Source of the DNA: Mortierella sp. BCC40632
Taxonomy: Eukaryota > Mortierellomycota > Mortierellomycetes > Mortierellales > Mortierellaceae
Assembly: GCA_011634665.1 (NCBI GenBank)
Contig: WAEK01000005.1
Location: 550,001 to 614,000, forward strand
DNA length: 64,000 nt
Direction: 5' to 3'
How positions within the stretch are numbered: the stretch's first letter is position 1; every line of letters starts with the position of its first letter. The notes under the pieces were generated by a model, which was not told the DNA's origin, searched no databases, and saw nothing but the letters and a program-made list of their open reading frames with translations. This document shows, one piece after another, positions 38,334-51,766 of this stretch. The position numbers and the translations under genes were made by a program.

Positions 38334-41300
38334 ATGTCAAGGACAATGCAATCATGCTCTCTAATGTCTTCAAGTGCATCTTCAAGTCTATGGCCGGCGC
38401 TGGCTTTGCTTGTGATGGGGGTTCTTACCCTGGTCTGTCCAAGCATCATCTTTGCCTGGGCCTATGTTAATCTGAGTTCAGTACAAGTTGCTATTGCCGC
38501 CCTCATCTTTACACCGGTAGCATTAGTTGCTCTCCTCCTTGGCCTTGCCATCTCCAACCTTGGCTTCTCTTTTGTCTACACCCGGATAAAGGGTCTCCAG
38601 TCATCGAATGAGGTAGTTGCTAGCCATCAAGGAGCTCTGCATAGCGGGACTGTGCGCCCCCCTAGTCCGGCAATATTTGTCCGGCACGCAATCTGGAATA
38701 ACATTCAAAAGCGGCGCAGACAGGAGCAGGCAGCGAAATACAGGATCCCAATTGCAGATTCAATGCCCCAGCTCTCTGAGGCTATTGATAATGTCATAGA
38801 GCTTATTATCCGAGATTATGTAACCAGCTGGGTTCGTGCCATTACCCCTGAAATTGTACTCCAGCAACGTATCGAGGAACTGTTGCGCATCATACTCCTT
38901 CGTCTCAAGGCTCGAGCAATGGAGCTTGATCTCACACAGTTGCTGGTCACTCGCCTTGTTCCCAAGATTACAGCGCATGTGAACGACTTCAGGAAGGCGG
39001 AGATGGCTATCAGAGGAAACTCTCTTGAGCGCTCCGTGACAGAGTCTGACGAGCTGGATATCATGGTTGCACGGATGTTCAGGAACGGCAAGCTACACTC
39101 TGCTTTGACACTATCCAATTCAACCATAGCCACGGAAGAAGCTTATCTGAGGAGAGTAATCCGCTCGCTTCTACCCACACTGCTACCTGTACATGAAGTT
39201 CAAAGTGATATTTTAAATCACCTGCTTCGAGAGGTGCTTGTTGGAGCTGTTTTGCTCCCAGTCATGAAGTTATTATCAGATCCTGATTACTGGAACCAAA
39301 ATGTGGACCTTTACGTAAGTGAGCTACAATGGGTTAATCCTGACGAATGCTACTGTGATATAGCGTGCCAACTACTCGATCATTTGAAACTTACCGATAG
39401 TTTTTGATACTCATAGATTGGGAAAGCAATCCGAGAACAGTGAGTCAATGGCGTTTCTAATGTAAAATATGCTCCCACACCCAATGGATGCGAGATGGCG
39501 TGGTTCTAAGGCTTTGTCTGTATTATCTGTACTTGTTTTTAGGAACATGGTCAAAAAATTGAGGGAGGCACTTAAAAAGCACACGGATAATATGGGTTCT
39601 GATTCACGGGTTCTCGACAGTCCACCCGGCGCATATGATGGCGAAACAGACATCTATAGCTTTGAGGATTTCCTAAAAATGATTAAGCGGTGTGACAGCC
39701 TGTTGGATGTCAAAAGGATCAGAAATACCATCATGACTCAAATGAGGAAAAAGAAGGCACTCATAGGTAGAGTCTCCTATCTTGACATGTCCCTTGGCCA
39801 GCGTACTGTGCTTGGTTTTCATGCTCATATATTTTTGCCTTATTGTTGATCATAGCCAACCGCGACAAAGAAGATATTGTCAATGGTCACAAAGTCGAGG
39901 ACATTGCAGTATATATTAACCGCCTTGATATTGCTCGAAGACGAGCGGAGAAGAGAATTGAGGCGCTTGGCGGCCCTGCATATCCAAAGGTAGTGCTGAA
40001 AATGTATAAAAACTGACTGCCTATGGCTATGCTTCAATACTGATATTCGCTGTCTTTTACCATACCTCGTAGCGACGTGTCCGAGAGTATGCATCGGAGA
40101 CCAAAACCTCTGCTTCAATGATCAAGCTCGAAACTATTCTTGCTAATCCGTCAGGACTATCGTATTTCATGGAATTCCTCGATCGCCGAGATAGCATGAA
40201 CGAACTGCAGTTTTGGCTTCTCATCGACACCCTTGATATCAAGTCAGATCTTAATCTCGCTCAAGAAGTCGAGTCTGAGGGTCAAATCACTGGATCTTCT
40301 GAGACTAGGCCATTTTCCTTAATGTCGCCAAAAGATGGAAAGAGCCCTGCCGGAACTGTTTCGAGCCAAACCTCCAGGACCAACCATGGGAACCAAACGA
40401 CGACAGTAGCTGATATTGCCAGTACCTTGCAAGACGATGTGCGAATGATTTATGACACGTATTTCTCCGAATCAGCCTCAAGGCCAGTTACTATTGAACA
40501 CGGTCTAGTGGATGATTTCCGTCGATTTGTACTGATTGATGTTAGCAATATTGGAATGAGAGGAGATTCAACTGCAGACAATAAGAAAAAAGGAACCAAC
40601 TGCTTTGATGTGGTTCACATTCGACAGCGGCTACTGGAAGCCCAACAACAGGTTTTCGATCAGATGGAGCTAAAGGTTTACCCAGAGTTTATCAAGAGCA
40701 ACTTGTACTTCAAATTCCTGACCAACTACCAGAACTCGACACCAGAGCTAAAGAAGGACGATGGTCCTTTTGGGAAGACACGTCAAGACTCGGAGCGAAA
40801 TCAGCAACAGTCGTCGCCCATTTTATCTGGATTTGGCTTCTCGTCATCGACAAAAAAGACAGGGACACAGGATACGTCCAAACGATCGAGCACAGGGTCG
40901 TTTTTAGACATCTTTGGACTCGGGCGTGAGAAGGACAAAGATCATCGAGGAGGAGGCCAAGAGTTTAACAGGAACCAAAGTCGATCAATGTTTTCCGGGT
41001 CTAGGGGGAGATCCAACACGCCCCTTTTGCCTGGTGATCGTAACTCAACAGGAGACCTACAATCAAGCACGCCTAATTTGAAGGAGCAATCGACTTTTGC
41101 TCCTGTCCAGCTGGGCCGGTCTAGATCGTTGAGTTCTATACCCAATCCACCCGAATCAAGATCAACGTATTGGAAAGACGGTATTGATGCTACCCATGAT
41201 GGCGACATTTCCCTAGATATTTCGAAGGCAGGAGATACTTCGGCTATAGGAAGCTTCAGGTCTAAAAGCGCACTTCAAACCGACTTGCATGAGCTGGACC

Positions 41301-43932
41301 AGGAACAGTATGGTGATGAGGAAGTCTCCTTTGACAAGGAGAAGGATAACCTGCCAGCAGTCCCAAGTTTAAGTGAAAAGAACCGCCAAAATACAAATGT
41401 CATTGAAGCAGTTGAGGCAGCACTGTCATCAATTATGGAAAATCATTCCAACCCTGACGAGCCGTCATCGTCTTTGACAAAACAGTCCGAATCATCATTG
41501 GCAGCGCTTGATAATCAAGAGCACTCTCGCTCGGATGGTTCAAGGAGCCCAAACAGTAATCGCCTGGAGAACGTTGCGCTTGGAAACACAGAAACAATCA
41601 ACGAGAAAGCCCACTCTGGAAATAAAGACAGGCACACAGGACGGATTTCTCCAGGAGACAATGAAGGATCTGCTCTAGAACCCAGAACCCACGATAATGG
41701 CGACCGAAAGACGGGCTTCATGTTTGGGGGTTTTTCGGACTCTGAAGAGGATGCTCCCGCTTCAGAGAGTCGAGTGGCTCAGGGATCTACTTATTCAGTC
41801 CAAGACGACGTGCACCTTGCAGCACCTGGCGATCTATTGTTAGCGAGACGGATTCAGGGATTGGCGCAAGACATTATGACCGTGAAGAAACAGGAGGCGA
41901 TTGTTGAGGCACTGATCAGGAAGGCTGAGCGACAAGGGCGTCAAAACGAGCTGCGAATCTTGAGAAAGTCAAGGTCTGCGCTCATACGTGAGATTCATAG
42001 CATGGAGTATCAGAAGACTCAGTACGAAGTGCAAGAGGAAGAAAACATGATCATGCCGGTAAGTTCTCTACTCCTCGCTGTTTCTATTGGGGAAATGGCC
42101 AGGGAACTCGGACTTGTTTATTCTGACTAGCCAACACCGGTTTTCTCTTAATCTTGTAGGGACGGTCTACAATCAACATCACTTCATCGACAGTTGGGCA
42201 TGATGGAAACAAAGAGTTTGCGCTCTACGTTATTGAGGTCCATCAACTTGCTTCTGATGGGAACTATGCCTCTGGCTGGATTATCGCTAGAAGGTATAGC
42301 GAGTTTTTCGCCCTTCATCAACAGCTCAAGGAAAAGTTCTCGGTCGTGAAGAGTTATGAACTTCCAGCCAAAAGAGGTTTTTTAAAACTCCAACGAACAT
42401 TTGTGGAAGGTCGAAGGGTGGGTCTAGAGAGATACCTGCAGCAATTGCTCCGGCATGAAGATATTTGTCAATCTCAAGAGTTAAGAGCCTTCCTTTCCCA
42501 AGAGAACGTTGCTCTACCTCAATTTTCGTCTCAAGCAAGCATCCAACCTTTCAATGTCACCGAAGGCAGGTCCAGTATAAGCCGAGACGAAGAGAGCAGA
42601 GGAACTGGACATGGTTCGTTCTCTACCGATCAGTCGTTCTTTGGGACCTTTTTCCAGCCGGCCTCATCACCCTCCATGTCGCCTCAGATCGTCAAGGATG
42701 GACCTAGTACTATTGTACAGACTTATGCTGGCATCGACGCAGAGTTCGCTACGAATGCTGGAGATGAATCGCTGACTCCAGGTAGTGATGAAGGCTTCAT
42801 GAAGCATATTTACCAAACTGTCTCTGAAGGCTTGGATGACATGTTTAGTGGAGGACCACCCAATGTACTAGGAAACATCACAAAGCAACTCGGCAACCAA
42901 ATGATGCAGTTTTCAGTCGTGGAAGAAGAAGCCGATGGTGGTAGATCTAACTATGAAGGAGCAACCAATTACGATGCGATAGAACCGCACCACTATAATA
43001 CAACTGAAAAATTAAGAACTGGTCAGGAATACCAACATGGCATCTCGCCACCGCCCAACCCCCCGACAAGGAAATTGTCATCGCCTCATCGCCCACCAGC
43101 TTCTGATGTCCCACCAGGGAGGATCCGACGACTCAGTTCTCCTTATCCTTCCTCGTTGTCCGCATCCGCTCGAACTCCTGAACTACACACTACCAGCCGT
43201 CAGCTCCCAACAGTTAGCCAGGTCCATTCAGACAATGATCAGTTGCAGCAACGTCAAGGACAATCGATGCAGCCAGTGTTGGATCAGCCCGAGGGTGTCA
43301 CTGTCCTCACGGAACCTCTGTGCGATCTTTTCATTGAACTGTTTGAGCTAAAGGAAAAGAACAATTGGCTCCGGAGACAGGCGGTGCTTATTATTCTCCA
43401 ACAGGTACTTGGTGGAGCCATTGAACGAAAATTGAGAGACACCATCAAGGTCTATACCGAAGAGTCTATGCTTGTATTTTATGTAACCAAGCTTCGAGAT
43501 ACCCTGTGGGCTCCAACAGAGTCTACTGACCAGATCGGAAGTGACGAGAAAGCAGCATTGGCTTCAGGATTGAATAGTCCATCGTTCCAAGGGAGCGACT
43601 CGGCTCAGATGGGATTGCCTACAGATGACATGAGGAAGCGCTCGAGTGGTGTTCGAGATACGGCCTCTGGACGAAATCAGAAAAGCATCCGAACACCGGA
43701 ACAAAAGGCACTGACCAAGGACCAAGCCAATAGGAAACTATCAGCGTTCTTACCTGATCTATTGGGAAGTATGGTTGGACATCAGAATGCACGTCGTGGG
43801 GCAAGACGCGCCTTTGCAGCCTTTCAAAATCAACGACTCAATCAACAGCTGGTGTACACTATCTTGGATGAGGTGATTTCAGCTCTCTGGCCGGAAATGA
43901 AGCTTTCAGAAGCCTCGACTCTAGTCTCCTAA
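38334..43932 (+). CDS. MDM1: MDM1/SNX13-type protein: TM-PXA-RGS-PX-Nexin_C
   Basis: Exons 38334-39314, 39417-39439, 39543-39766, 39856-39989, 40073-42058 and 42160-43932 total 5121 nt, 1706 residues. Residues 20-75 hold two membrane helices (ALALLVMGVLTLVC, VAIAALIFTPVALVALLLGLA). A PXA domain follows (IDNVIELIIRDYVTSWV near 145-330). An RGS-like domain starts about residue 468 (NPSGLSYFMEFLDRRDSMNELQFWLLID). A long disordered Ser/Asp-rich region precedes a coiled coil (near 1060-1100). PX begins at 1117, with ARRYSEFFALHQQL. The Nexin_C domain is near 1440-1690 (KNNWLRRQAVLIILQQVLGGA). Yeast Mdm1 anchors in the ER and tethers it to the vacuole/lipid droplets through PX. Exon 2 is 23 nt. The protein is about 500 residues longer than yeast Mdm1, due to disordered inserts. 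Confidence 0.93.
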
Positions 43933-44393
43933 AGACCAAAGGATAGAATATAAATGTATATATCAAATATATCCAATACCCTATTCTATTATCAATCATG
44001 GAACTAGCGGGTAGATAAGATTAGAAAAAAGAATGAAAGGAAGAAAGACCCAGACTTTTAACTTTTTCAGTTTGTTGAGGAAATACGATGGCCATCCTCA
44101 GAAACTTAAAGACTAAGTGAATCTCTGTATGAGACTCAAGGGAAGCTGAGTGACATGTCGCCTTTTCGAGCCAGTGGGCAAGGTGAAGGTAAAGCTGAGG
44201 TACTATGAATGTAAGTTTGATGATCATATTCGGGCCGATTAACGTTCGTCGATTATAGATTTTTTTTTTATGCAACAATGTGAATGTGAATAGAAGACTC
44301 GACATAAAAAAGGAAAAAGAAAAAAAGGAAAGAGGAGGGGTTGGTTCAACTAGAGTCAAAGCTACCCAGAAATTGAAAATACTCTGTATCTGA
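43933..44393. other. Convergent spacer, MDM1 and NOL11-like 3' ends
   Basis: 460 bp, A/T-rich, with no gene seen; presumably the 3' UTRs of both genes. Confidence 0.6.
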
Positions 44394-47300
44394 CTAAAGA
44401 TGAATAATTTCGACAGCATAGTCTGGAATACCTTCCCCTCCTTCCCATCTACGTCTCCTCCTCTTATCTGCAGCTGCTGCTCCAGCTGTCACGTTGCCAA
44501 GAACAGAAAGAGTCTTGCCAGCACCCGATTTGGGACGTGTGTTCTCACGATGCTTACGAGCATACAAGCTCAAAGGTCCTCGGAGAGTTTGCTCCACCAG
44601 ATTCGAAACCTTGGCCTCACGTTTGATGGAGGTTTGGATGGTTCGGATAATGCCATGAAGGTGGGGTGAGAGAATGATCGAGGGGAAGTGAACATCCATA
44701 ACCAAAGTCGTAAATTCGATGATCTATGCAAGGGAGGTCAACAAAAGAAAGTGATTAGATACTAATTCGAAAGTATGAAGGAGCAAAAAGGGTAATTCGC
44801 GCACAAGATACAAACGATAAAGGTGACATACCTGACCGTATCCAGGGAGTCCTCCTGTGAGCTGTTTCTTTCCTGGCTGTTGGTTTTGATGTCCAATACC
44901 GCCACGTTCATCCCAGAGACAGATCCAATTCTTCAAAATCTCAAGAATAATGGCAAGTTCCTCAACCTTTAGACGCTTAAGAGCCTGTTGAAGGAACATT
45001 TCATTCCTTGGGGCAGCCATGACCAGATAAAGGAATCGGCGGATGCTTGGCACAATGGGAGATGTAGACTTCCCTTGGGGTTGTGTAGGCAACATATCCA
45101 AGTGATCCGCCGTTGCTGACTCTGTTGAGATTCCAGTCCTGTTAAGACCAATAACATGCTTCAAAATCGCAACCATGTCGGTCTCGGGGATATCATATAG
45201 TTTTCGGAATGCAAGATCCAGCAATGCCCACTCTTGTCGGTCTAGCAATTCCATTACAACTCCCTGCTGACCTGCTCCGGGGTTAGAGTTTCCAACCATC
45301 TGGTTTTTGATCATAAATAAGACGACCTCTCTTGGCCAGAAAGACAAGTCAGGCTGGCCATTCTGAAGGCGACCAAAGCATCGCCCGACAACTGTGCAAA
45401 CAAGGTGATGCGAAAGCTCTGGTTGAGAAACTGACTTATGACCAGCCTGTCCGGGACGACGCTTTTCCTTCTGTGCCTTCTGCGTCGCATGCTCAGATGC
45501 CTGTCCTTCCTCCGCAGTCAAGTCTTGGTGGTTTTGTTCTTCATCTTCATCCTCATTATCCTCATCCTCCTCATCCTCTTCCTTCTCGTCTTGATCCTCG
45601 TTATCCTCTTCATCTTCATCGGACGAGGATGCAGATGAGAGGTCATCGGTGACCATTTTTTCTTTAGACTGTTTAGATTTGGCCTTCTTGGATTTGCTGG
45701 TCTTTGACTTACGATCCGCCTTTGCTGAGTCATTCTCGATGCCCTCCATTGAAGTCGCATCCTTGTCTGCAGGAGCCTGTCCATTTGGTGCATCAGCTGT
45801 CTGGTGATCGCCAGTGTTGGAGGTCTTTGAGATACTTTGTTCCTTTTCCATCGCTTGTTGCTTCACAAAACCAAAGAATGTCTCTTCGAAATCCTTGACT
45901 GTAGATGTTCTTGTTGCAGACTTCAGCTCACTTAGGACATGTGCTTCAGATTGTCTCGAGTTTGCCTGCAAATCCACATCAAAAGCAGAGGTAGGGGTAG
46001 CTGTCTCATTGATGCTGAAGGCCTCTGCCGCCTTCATCCGTCCCATTGCACCGAGAAGCGACATGGGCTCACAATAGAAGGAGGTAAGGAACAAGTCGGA
46101 TTTGATGATACTGCGTTGGTTGACTGAAACTGCGATCGCAAGCATTGAGTTGGGAAGCAGTGTAAGCTGACAGGCGCTCTGGTTGGCAGCGTATGCACCT
46201 GGCAAGGTATGTTTGGCCTGAAGAGTTCCATACTTGAGATCCCAGATCGTAAGAGTATAGTCAGCTTTGCCTAATCCAGGAAATAGTCAGAGAATTGAAA
46301 TTAAACAATGATTGTAATCCAACCAAACCTTTACCAGAGTGCGAGAGAGCCAACATACCATTGCTTTGAAGAGGTCCTACGACGGCAAGATAGTTATTGC
46401 CAAGAGTGGCAATATCTGTGCTTCCATTCGCTCCATTGCTCTTTGTTGTCGATTTTGAGTTTTGTTTCGAATCAGCAGGAGTAGCGTAGCCATCTAGAGA
46501 GAGGACTAGCATCTCTCTGATAGGCATTTCCTTATTTGCGATGTCAATGCCATAGGTCTTTAACTGTCCAGACGAACCTAGTTTGTTCGGTGCATGGTCA
46601 GTCTTTGATTAAATTCACATAAGAAAACGTCAATATTTCGGCAGACCATTGTAACCTACTGAGAACTGAAAACTGTCCAATCTTGGGATCAAAAGCAAAG
46701 ACGGAGCCACTAGTATCCACGTCCAGATCAAAATGGCTCAAAATGGCAATGCTTTTATGTCCCTCGGTCACGTAGGAGAACACAACTTTGCTCAATTTGG
46801 CATCCATGCGGACAACTGACAAAACAACAAGGGTGTCAGAAGGGAGAGTGCTTGCAGGAATCCACGAATCGCTCGAGTTGAATGCCTTGGTCCAGAGTGT
46901 GGTGCCGGAAGTTCCCTGACGGGCTGACGATGATTTGGACGATTTTGTCTTTGGTTGTGCTGAAGTGATAAAGGCTGTGTTTGTGTCAATGACTTGATCT
47001 AAGTCTGATGTAACAAGTGTGATGCTCGAGTCGGTGTTGACAAGCACAACTCGCTTGGAGATGAGTGATGAGACGAAGAGTTGGTGGATAGGGCGCTCGA
47101 ACTAGCATGGGAACGGCAAAGGCAAAGAGAAGAGAAAGGAGTTGAAGCTGATTAATCGCCGGGTTCTTTTAGGGATTGCCTGCGCACATGAATGTCGTAT
47201 GGTTTACCGTGTGAACTGTTTTCTTGGCTCCCGAAGTCTTGATCGAGTCTTCAGCTATGACCATATTGTTGTCGTCAGCCGATGTCGAGGGTGTAGACGA

Positions 47301-47787
47301 CTCATCTTTCCACATCCATACAGTTTTGCTTTCGTCCTTGGAAGGAATGTCAGCTCCTTTGGCGACCACAGCATAGACATTTCGAAGTTTGGGTGAGATC
47401 GATAGTGTTTGAGGGGCTCCTGAGAATGAGTATCCTGGTGGCGTGGAGTATGACAAGACGCACTTTTGATCTACGGTCTATTGGAGCAAGGGGGCCAGAG
47501 TATTCATATGGAAGCGAAGGTCAGATCTCAAATCAAAAGGGGAGGCGCCTTTCCTTTGCAACCGCATTGTGTTTTATGTCCTATTGACCCACGTTATAGA
47601 GTTGGATGCCTTGGTCTTGTGCCGCAACCACGAGCAGACTTGGGGTTTCTGGATTCCTTGCTGCAAATGAGTCTGCCTCTTCTGATGCGCAATGAACAGC
47701 ATGTGGTCGTTGTTGTTTCTGCTTCTGCTGCTCAATGACAGAGCTAAAGCTTTTGAGCAGAAATGGATCCTCTACCGTGATTGGCAT
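44394..47787 (-). CDS. NOL11: NOL11-like U3 snoRNP (t-UTP) protein
   Basis: Reads from 47787 (MPITVEDPFLLKSF). The N-terminal half, over several exons, has beta-propeller character with repeated short strands (LLVVAAQDQGIQLYNVG, YAVVAKGADIPSKDESKTVWMWKDE, VFAFDPKIGQFSVLSRL). The region near 46010 (EPMSLLGAMGRMKAAEAF) and the C-terminal helical part (LAFRKLYDIPETDMVAILKH, EILKNWICLWDE, VCHLYRLYLVRELPFLL) resemble human NOL11; yeast Utp8 is the distant counterpart. Between them is a long Glu/Asp stretch (45520-45660) after a Lys-rich SKTSKSKKAKSKQSKEK patch, a typical nucleolar feature. The C-terminus carries RRRRRWEGGEG. The complex supports Pol I transcription and early processing of the 18S precursor. 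Assignment rests on patchy similarity and could be a related t-UTP. Confidence 0.68.
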
Positions 47788-48317
47788 ATTGGGATGACGA
47801 TGTACAAAGAGCTGATTTCAGTTGGACATCAAAGGGGCTCAAGAGGGAAACCCAAAAAAAAAAAAAAAAAAAAAAGAGAGAAAGGAAAATCGACTGAAAA
47901 GCCACCTGTTTACGTTTTTCACTAGAATCGCTTGTCTATGCTATGCTAGACGAGTTTATTCCAAACTAAGGAGATAGTCTGGCGTTTTCAAGGGAAACGA
48001 AGAGGGAGGGGGTACCATTATACCAGAACTGGTTTTAAGAGTAATGCTTGGCCTAGCATCAGGGAGAAGTGGCAGCTAGACAACATGCAAAACACATGAT
48101 GAAATACAGTAAAGGTAACCAGAGAGTCACTCCGCCCAATGAAGATCACACTAAATATTCTCCAGTGAGGTTGTCAATCTACTTTCTGTATAACGAGTAA
48201 AATGGTATGATAGTCTATTGGCATTGAACAAGTAGGTGTGATATGCTGTTGTGATGGATGGCCTGTGGTGGTAATTTAAGCGTCCAGTATGCTGGTGCCT
48301 TAGTTCGGTTGAGAAAA
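47788..48317. promoter_or_regulatory. NOL11-like upstream region with poly(A)
   Basis: 530 bp containing a 22-nt A run at about 47854-47875 and no supportable gene. Confidence 0.6.
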
Positions 48318-50491
48318 TCACTTTGTACGCTTTTGGTCAGTAATTCCCATTTTTTCTTTCAAAATCTGGCTCAGAATCACTGGGTTGGCTCGTCCTTTGC
48401 TCGCTTTCATAATTTGCCCAACAAAGAAACCCAATAGCCCCATACTTCCAGCCTGGATCGCCTTGACCTTGTCTGGATTTCTTGAGAGAGTTTCCTCGCA
48501 CAGTCTCTCCATCTCCGAGCGGTCGTCTATCTGTTGCCATCCCTTTTCCACTACAATTGCTTCGGCATCCCGCGCGTCTCCCTCAATCATCAAATTCAAT
48601 ACAGATTTTCCAATCTTTGCCGAGATCAGACCCTTATCAATGCAGTCAATGAGAGAGCCAAATTGAGAGGCGCTCACTTCTTGGGCGCTGAATTCTCTTC
48701 CACGCGCATGTAGCCGGCCCAAAAGTTCGTGGACCAACCTATTCAAAAAGTGTAAATGAGGTACCTCGATAAATAACAGGAGCATAGTAGCCGGTCAAGC
48801 ACTAGCTAAATGCAAACCAGTGATCCCATACCAGCTAGTAACACTCTTCACCGATCGTCCTTCTACAACTTTTTCGAAATATTCGACCATTCCTTGCTCG
48901 CCCATCATGGTATTGCACTCAATAGGAGTTAAACGGTAGCTACTCATGATTCGATCACGTCGCGCATCCGGAAGCTCTGGAAGCCCGTTTCTCAGATCGT
49001 CAATCCACTCCGTTGTGAGCACCAGCGGTGGCAAGTCTGGCTCGGGCATGTAGCGGTAGTCAGGGGAGCCTTCCTTAGTACGGATTCTAAACGTCTTTCC
49101 TGTGGAAATGTCATAGCCCCTTGTCTCCTGCGATACTTGCTCGTTTGCTTCATAAGAGGCAATCTGACGCAAAATCTCCGCATCTACGGGTAGAAAAGAA
49201 ACACCATCAGAAATGAGAAGTTGAATTGATGAAGAATACTTGAGAAAAGAGCAGCTTGAATATGTACCGATTGCATCCACTACGGACTTGATACTGTTCA
49301 GGTTCTTTAGTTCACAACGAGAGCCAAATGGCTTCCCAACTTCATGAACAGAGACATTGACATCGCATCTCATTGAACCCTAATAAAAGCAATGGTAGGA
49401 AAGAGAGATAGTGTTAATGCCAGGGCCTCATTAGACGGTCCAGTACAAAGCGCAAAAGTTATAGGCATACTTCGTCCATGTTTCCATCCGAACTACCAAT
49501 TGCTCGGAGTAGAGCCTGAAGTTTCTTGACAACAATGCCTGCCTCTTTAGATGACCTAATATCGGGTTTAGTCACGATCTCCATCAGGCCGCTCCCAGCT
49601 CTATTTAGGTCTAGCAGCGTGAGTCCTGGATAAACATCATGTAATGATTTGCCTGTATCCTGTTCCAATTGCAGCTGTGTGATTCCGACTGTTATGGGAT
49701 AGTCTAGGCCGTCGAGAGGCGATAATTCAATCTTTCCTTCTTGCGCTATTGGTTCTTTAGAGAAAAGAATGATGCAAACGGAAGCATGTCCCGTTGAGCA
49801 CTTCATTAAGGTCAAGTTCAAAAGTTCCAGCTCCATATAACTCAGTTTTTTTGTTATTTGTTTCCAGTAGGCCTACCGTAGTGTTGGGTAATTTGAAATC
49901 CTTGCGGCAAATCGGGGTAAAAGTAATGCTTTCGGTCGAATGTTGAAACCAAGTTGACATTAGCGCTCAGCGCCAAGGAGGTCCGTACAGCTTTCTCAAC
50001 ACATTCTTGGTTCAGCCGCTATAGTTTTCATAACAGATATTCGTTCAGGACATCTACATCTAGTGCTCAGATCATTTTGAAAGAACGGCCATCTCTCTTA
50101 CAGGAAGCGTTCCCGGATATGCAGCGTCAAACAAGGCAACATTAGTGTTGGTGGATTCGTTGAAAGAGGTACGAGCATCTATTGAAGCGAGTTTGGGATA
50201 AAATTAAAAAAAAAATCTCTGAAAGCATCTGTTGTATCAACAATACAAACCAAGGGGCATGAAAAAGAAAGTACCCGAGAAGAGCTTGGCTTTTGACTTA
50301 ATTTGGGCGTGAATCTCGAGGCCAATGATGGGCTCCCAGCGATCATTAACCAGCGTCTGTGGCCGCGCGGCATGTGTCAATGTAGAATGAGGTGCGGTGC
50401 TGATCAAAATCCTGGGGACGCGTGGGATCCCTGGACATGCAATGTGACAAGTGCTGGGAGCACGAAAACGGAGTGTCCGAAGTCGAATCAT
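48318..50491 (-). CDS. PET112: Glutamyl-tRNA(Gln) amidotransferase subunit B, mitochondrial
   Basis: Subunit of the GatCAB/GatFAB complex that converts Glu-tRNA(Gln) to Gln-tRNA(Gln) for mitochondrial translation. Starts at 50491 with an Arg-rich presequence ([21 protein letters not shown]). Then [22 protein letters not shown], the nearly invariant GatB opening. A middle exon has [18 protein letters not shown] and [18 protein letters not shown]; then [25 protein letters not shown] and [34 protein letters not shown], which form the kinase-like active site. The C-terminal GatB/YqeY tail domain (about 48710-48320) ends [13 protein letters not shown]. About seven exons. The pyrophosphate-handling motifs are present and I see no damage. 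Confidence 0.93.
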
Positions 50492-51264
50492 GGTTTAGAT
50501 GGCTATTACCAACAGTCCTAGACAGCCCAAAGATTATCTGTTGCTACAGCCCTCGTCTACGTTAGGGGTCATGTCTATGCGTCATTGCGATGATGCTTGG
50601 GGGAATGGGTGCCAGCTTACCCTTGCTACGCGTAACTCGGCACCCGGTCGCTGATTGTTCTGGTGCACCGATTGATGCAGCCTCTTTACAAGCCAAGGTG
50701 TGTAGAAGAGGAAATAGTAACTTTATTACCTATCTGAGAATCCTTTCTAAATTGAAATCATTTACCCACAAGCCTAATTGTATCCCCTTTGGGAGTGTCC
50801 ATTGCTTCGACTACCAGAAGCTGGGCATGGATTGAAGATCTGGCAATTGGGTGCTAATATCATGTCGAAGGGATATAAGTAAGGCAGGGAGTTCCCATGC
50901 TGTACCCATTCGTAAACCAATGTTGACAACGCCCTGAGAGTCTCGAGGTTTGTCGTGCACCTCAAAGGAATGACGGGCATTCACGGTTGATACACTTGAT
51001 TGAGCCATTAAAAGAGACTGTATCGATGCTTCCATTTCTTTTCTTCGACGTGAACGTGCAACCTGCGTTCGCTCAAGGCAGAATGATCACCTCTAAGTAC
51101 TGAGGTTCTTGCTACAGCATTTACATAAGTCTTAGATGTTCGCTCTTTTCAGAGCAGAGTAGATACCCAATGTCCCTTGAACAAGTGTCCAGGTGTGTCT
51201 TTCACCAACCTTGGCCCTGTTAACTTGCCACACGGTATGCCTGCTGATACGTTGTTCTCAGGTA

Positions 51265-51523
51265 AGTACCGAATACAACACAGTGGTGGCCCTGATGAAG
51301 CTGCGCCAACTCTGAGCCTTCCTTCTCGACCCTCTGCTCCATCGTTCGGAAAGAGGCCGCCCGGATGTTCTCGTGCTATTGACCCCGCTCAAGAAGAACA
51401 AGCTCATAAAAAAAGGATACGCTGAAGACTGGGGCGGTGGAGACGGTGGAGACGGTGGAGACGGTGGAGACGAGGAAGACAAGGAAGGCGTGGAAATCAT
51501 GGAGGACGGTGATAATGACTGAG
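51265..51523 (+). pseudogene. Broken ORF with Gly-Asp repeat
   Basis: Translation reads EYNTVVALMKLRQL, an in-frame TGA, AFLLDPLLHRSERG, then VLVLLTPLKKNKLIKKG, GDGGDGGDGGDEED and a stop. It has protein-like composition on both sides of the TGA, suggesting a once functional exon. No homology recognised. Confidence 0.3.
51430..51470. repeat. GGAGACGGT 9-bp tandem repeat
   Basis: About four to five copies in tandem, encoding Gly-Asp-Gly in one frame. Confidence 0.9.
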
Positions 51524-51742
51524 GGCAACCTTGGCTGCCTCGAGCCCAGAGGCAGAGGAGCGACTGTTGGTCGATGGTCGATCAGATATTTTGGGCCAGC
51601 CATGATGTCCCACATGTAGTTTTTAGGGCAAAGCGGTCGACGGATGTTCACTTGACCAACAAAGTCTTTGCAGACAGGACGCCCCTTTGAAGGATAATAC
51701 TAGTTGACTCCAAAGATGTAGCCGAGTGAGCGAGCCTATCCC

Positions 51743-51766
51743 AAAAAAAAAAAAAAAAAAAAAAAA
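51743..51766. repeat. Poly(A) run, about 24 nt
   Basis: Intergenic homopolymer between gene relics and RPA49. Confidence 0.95.
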
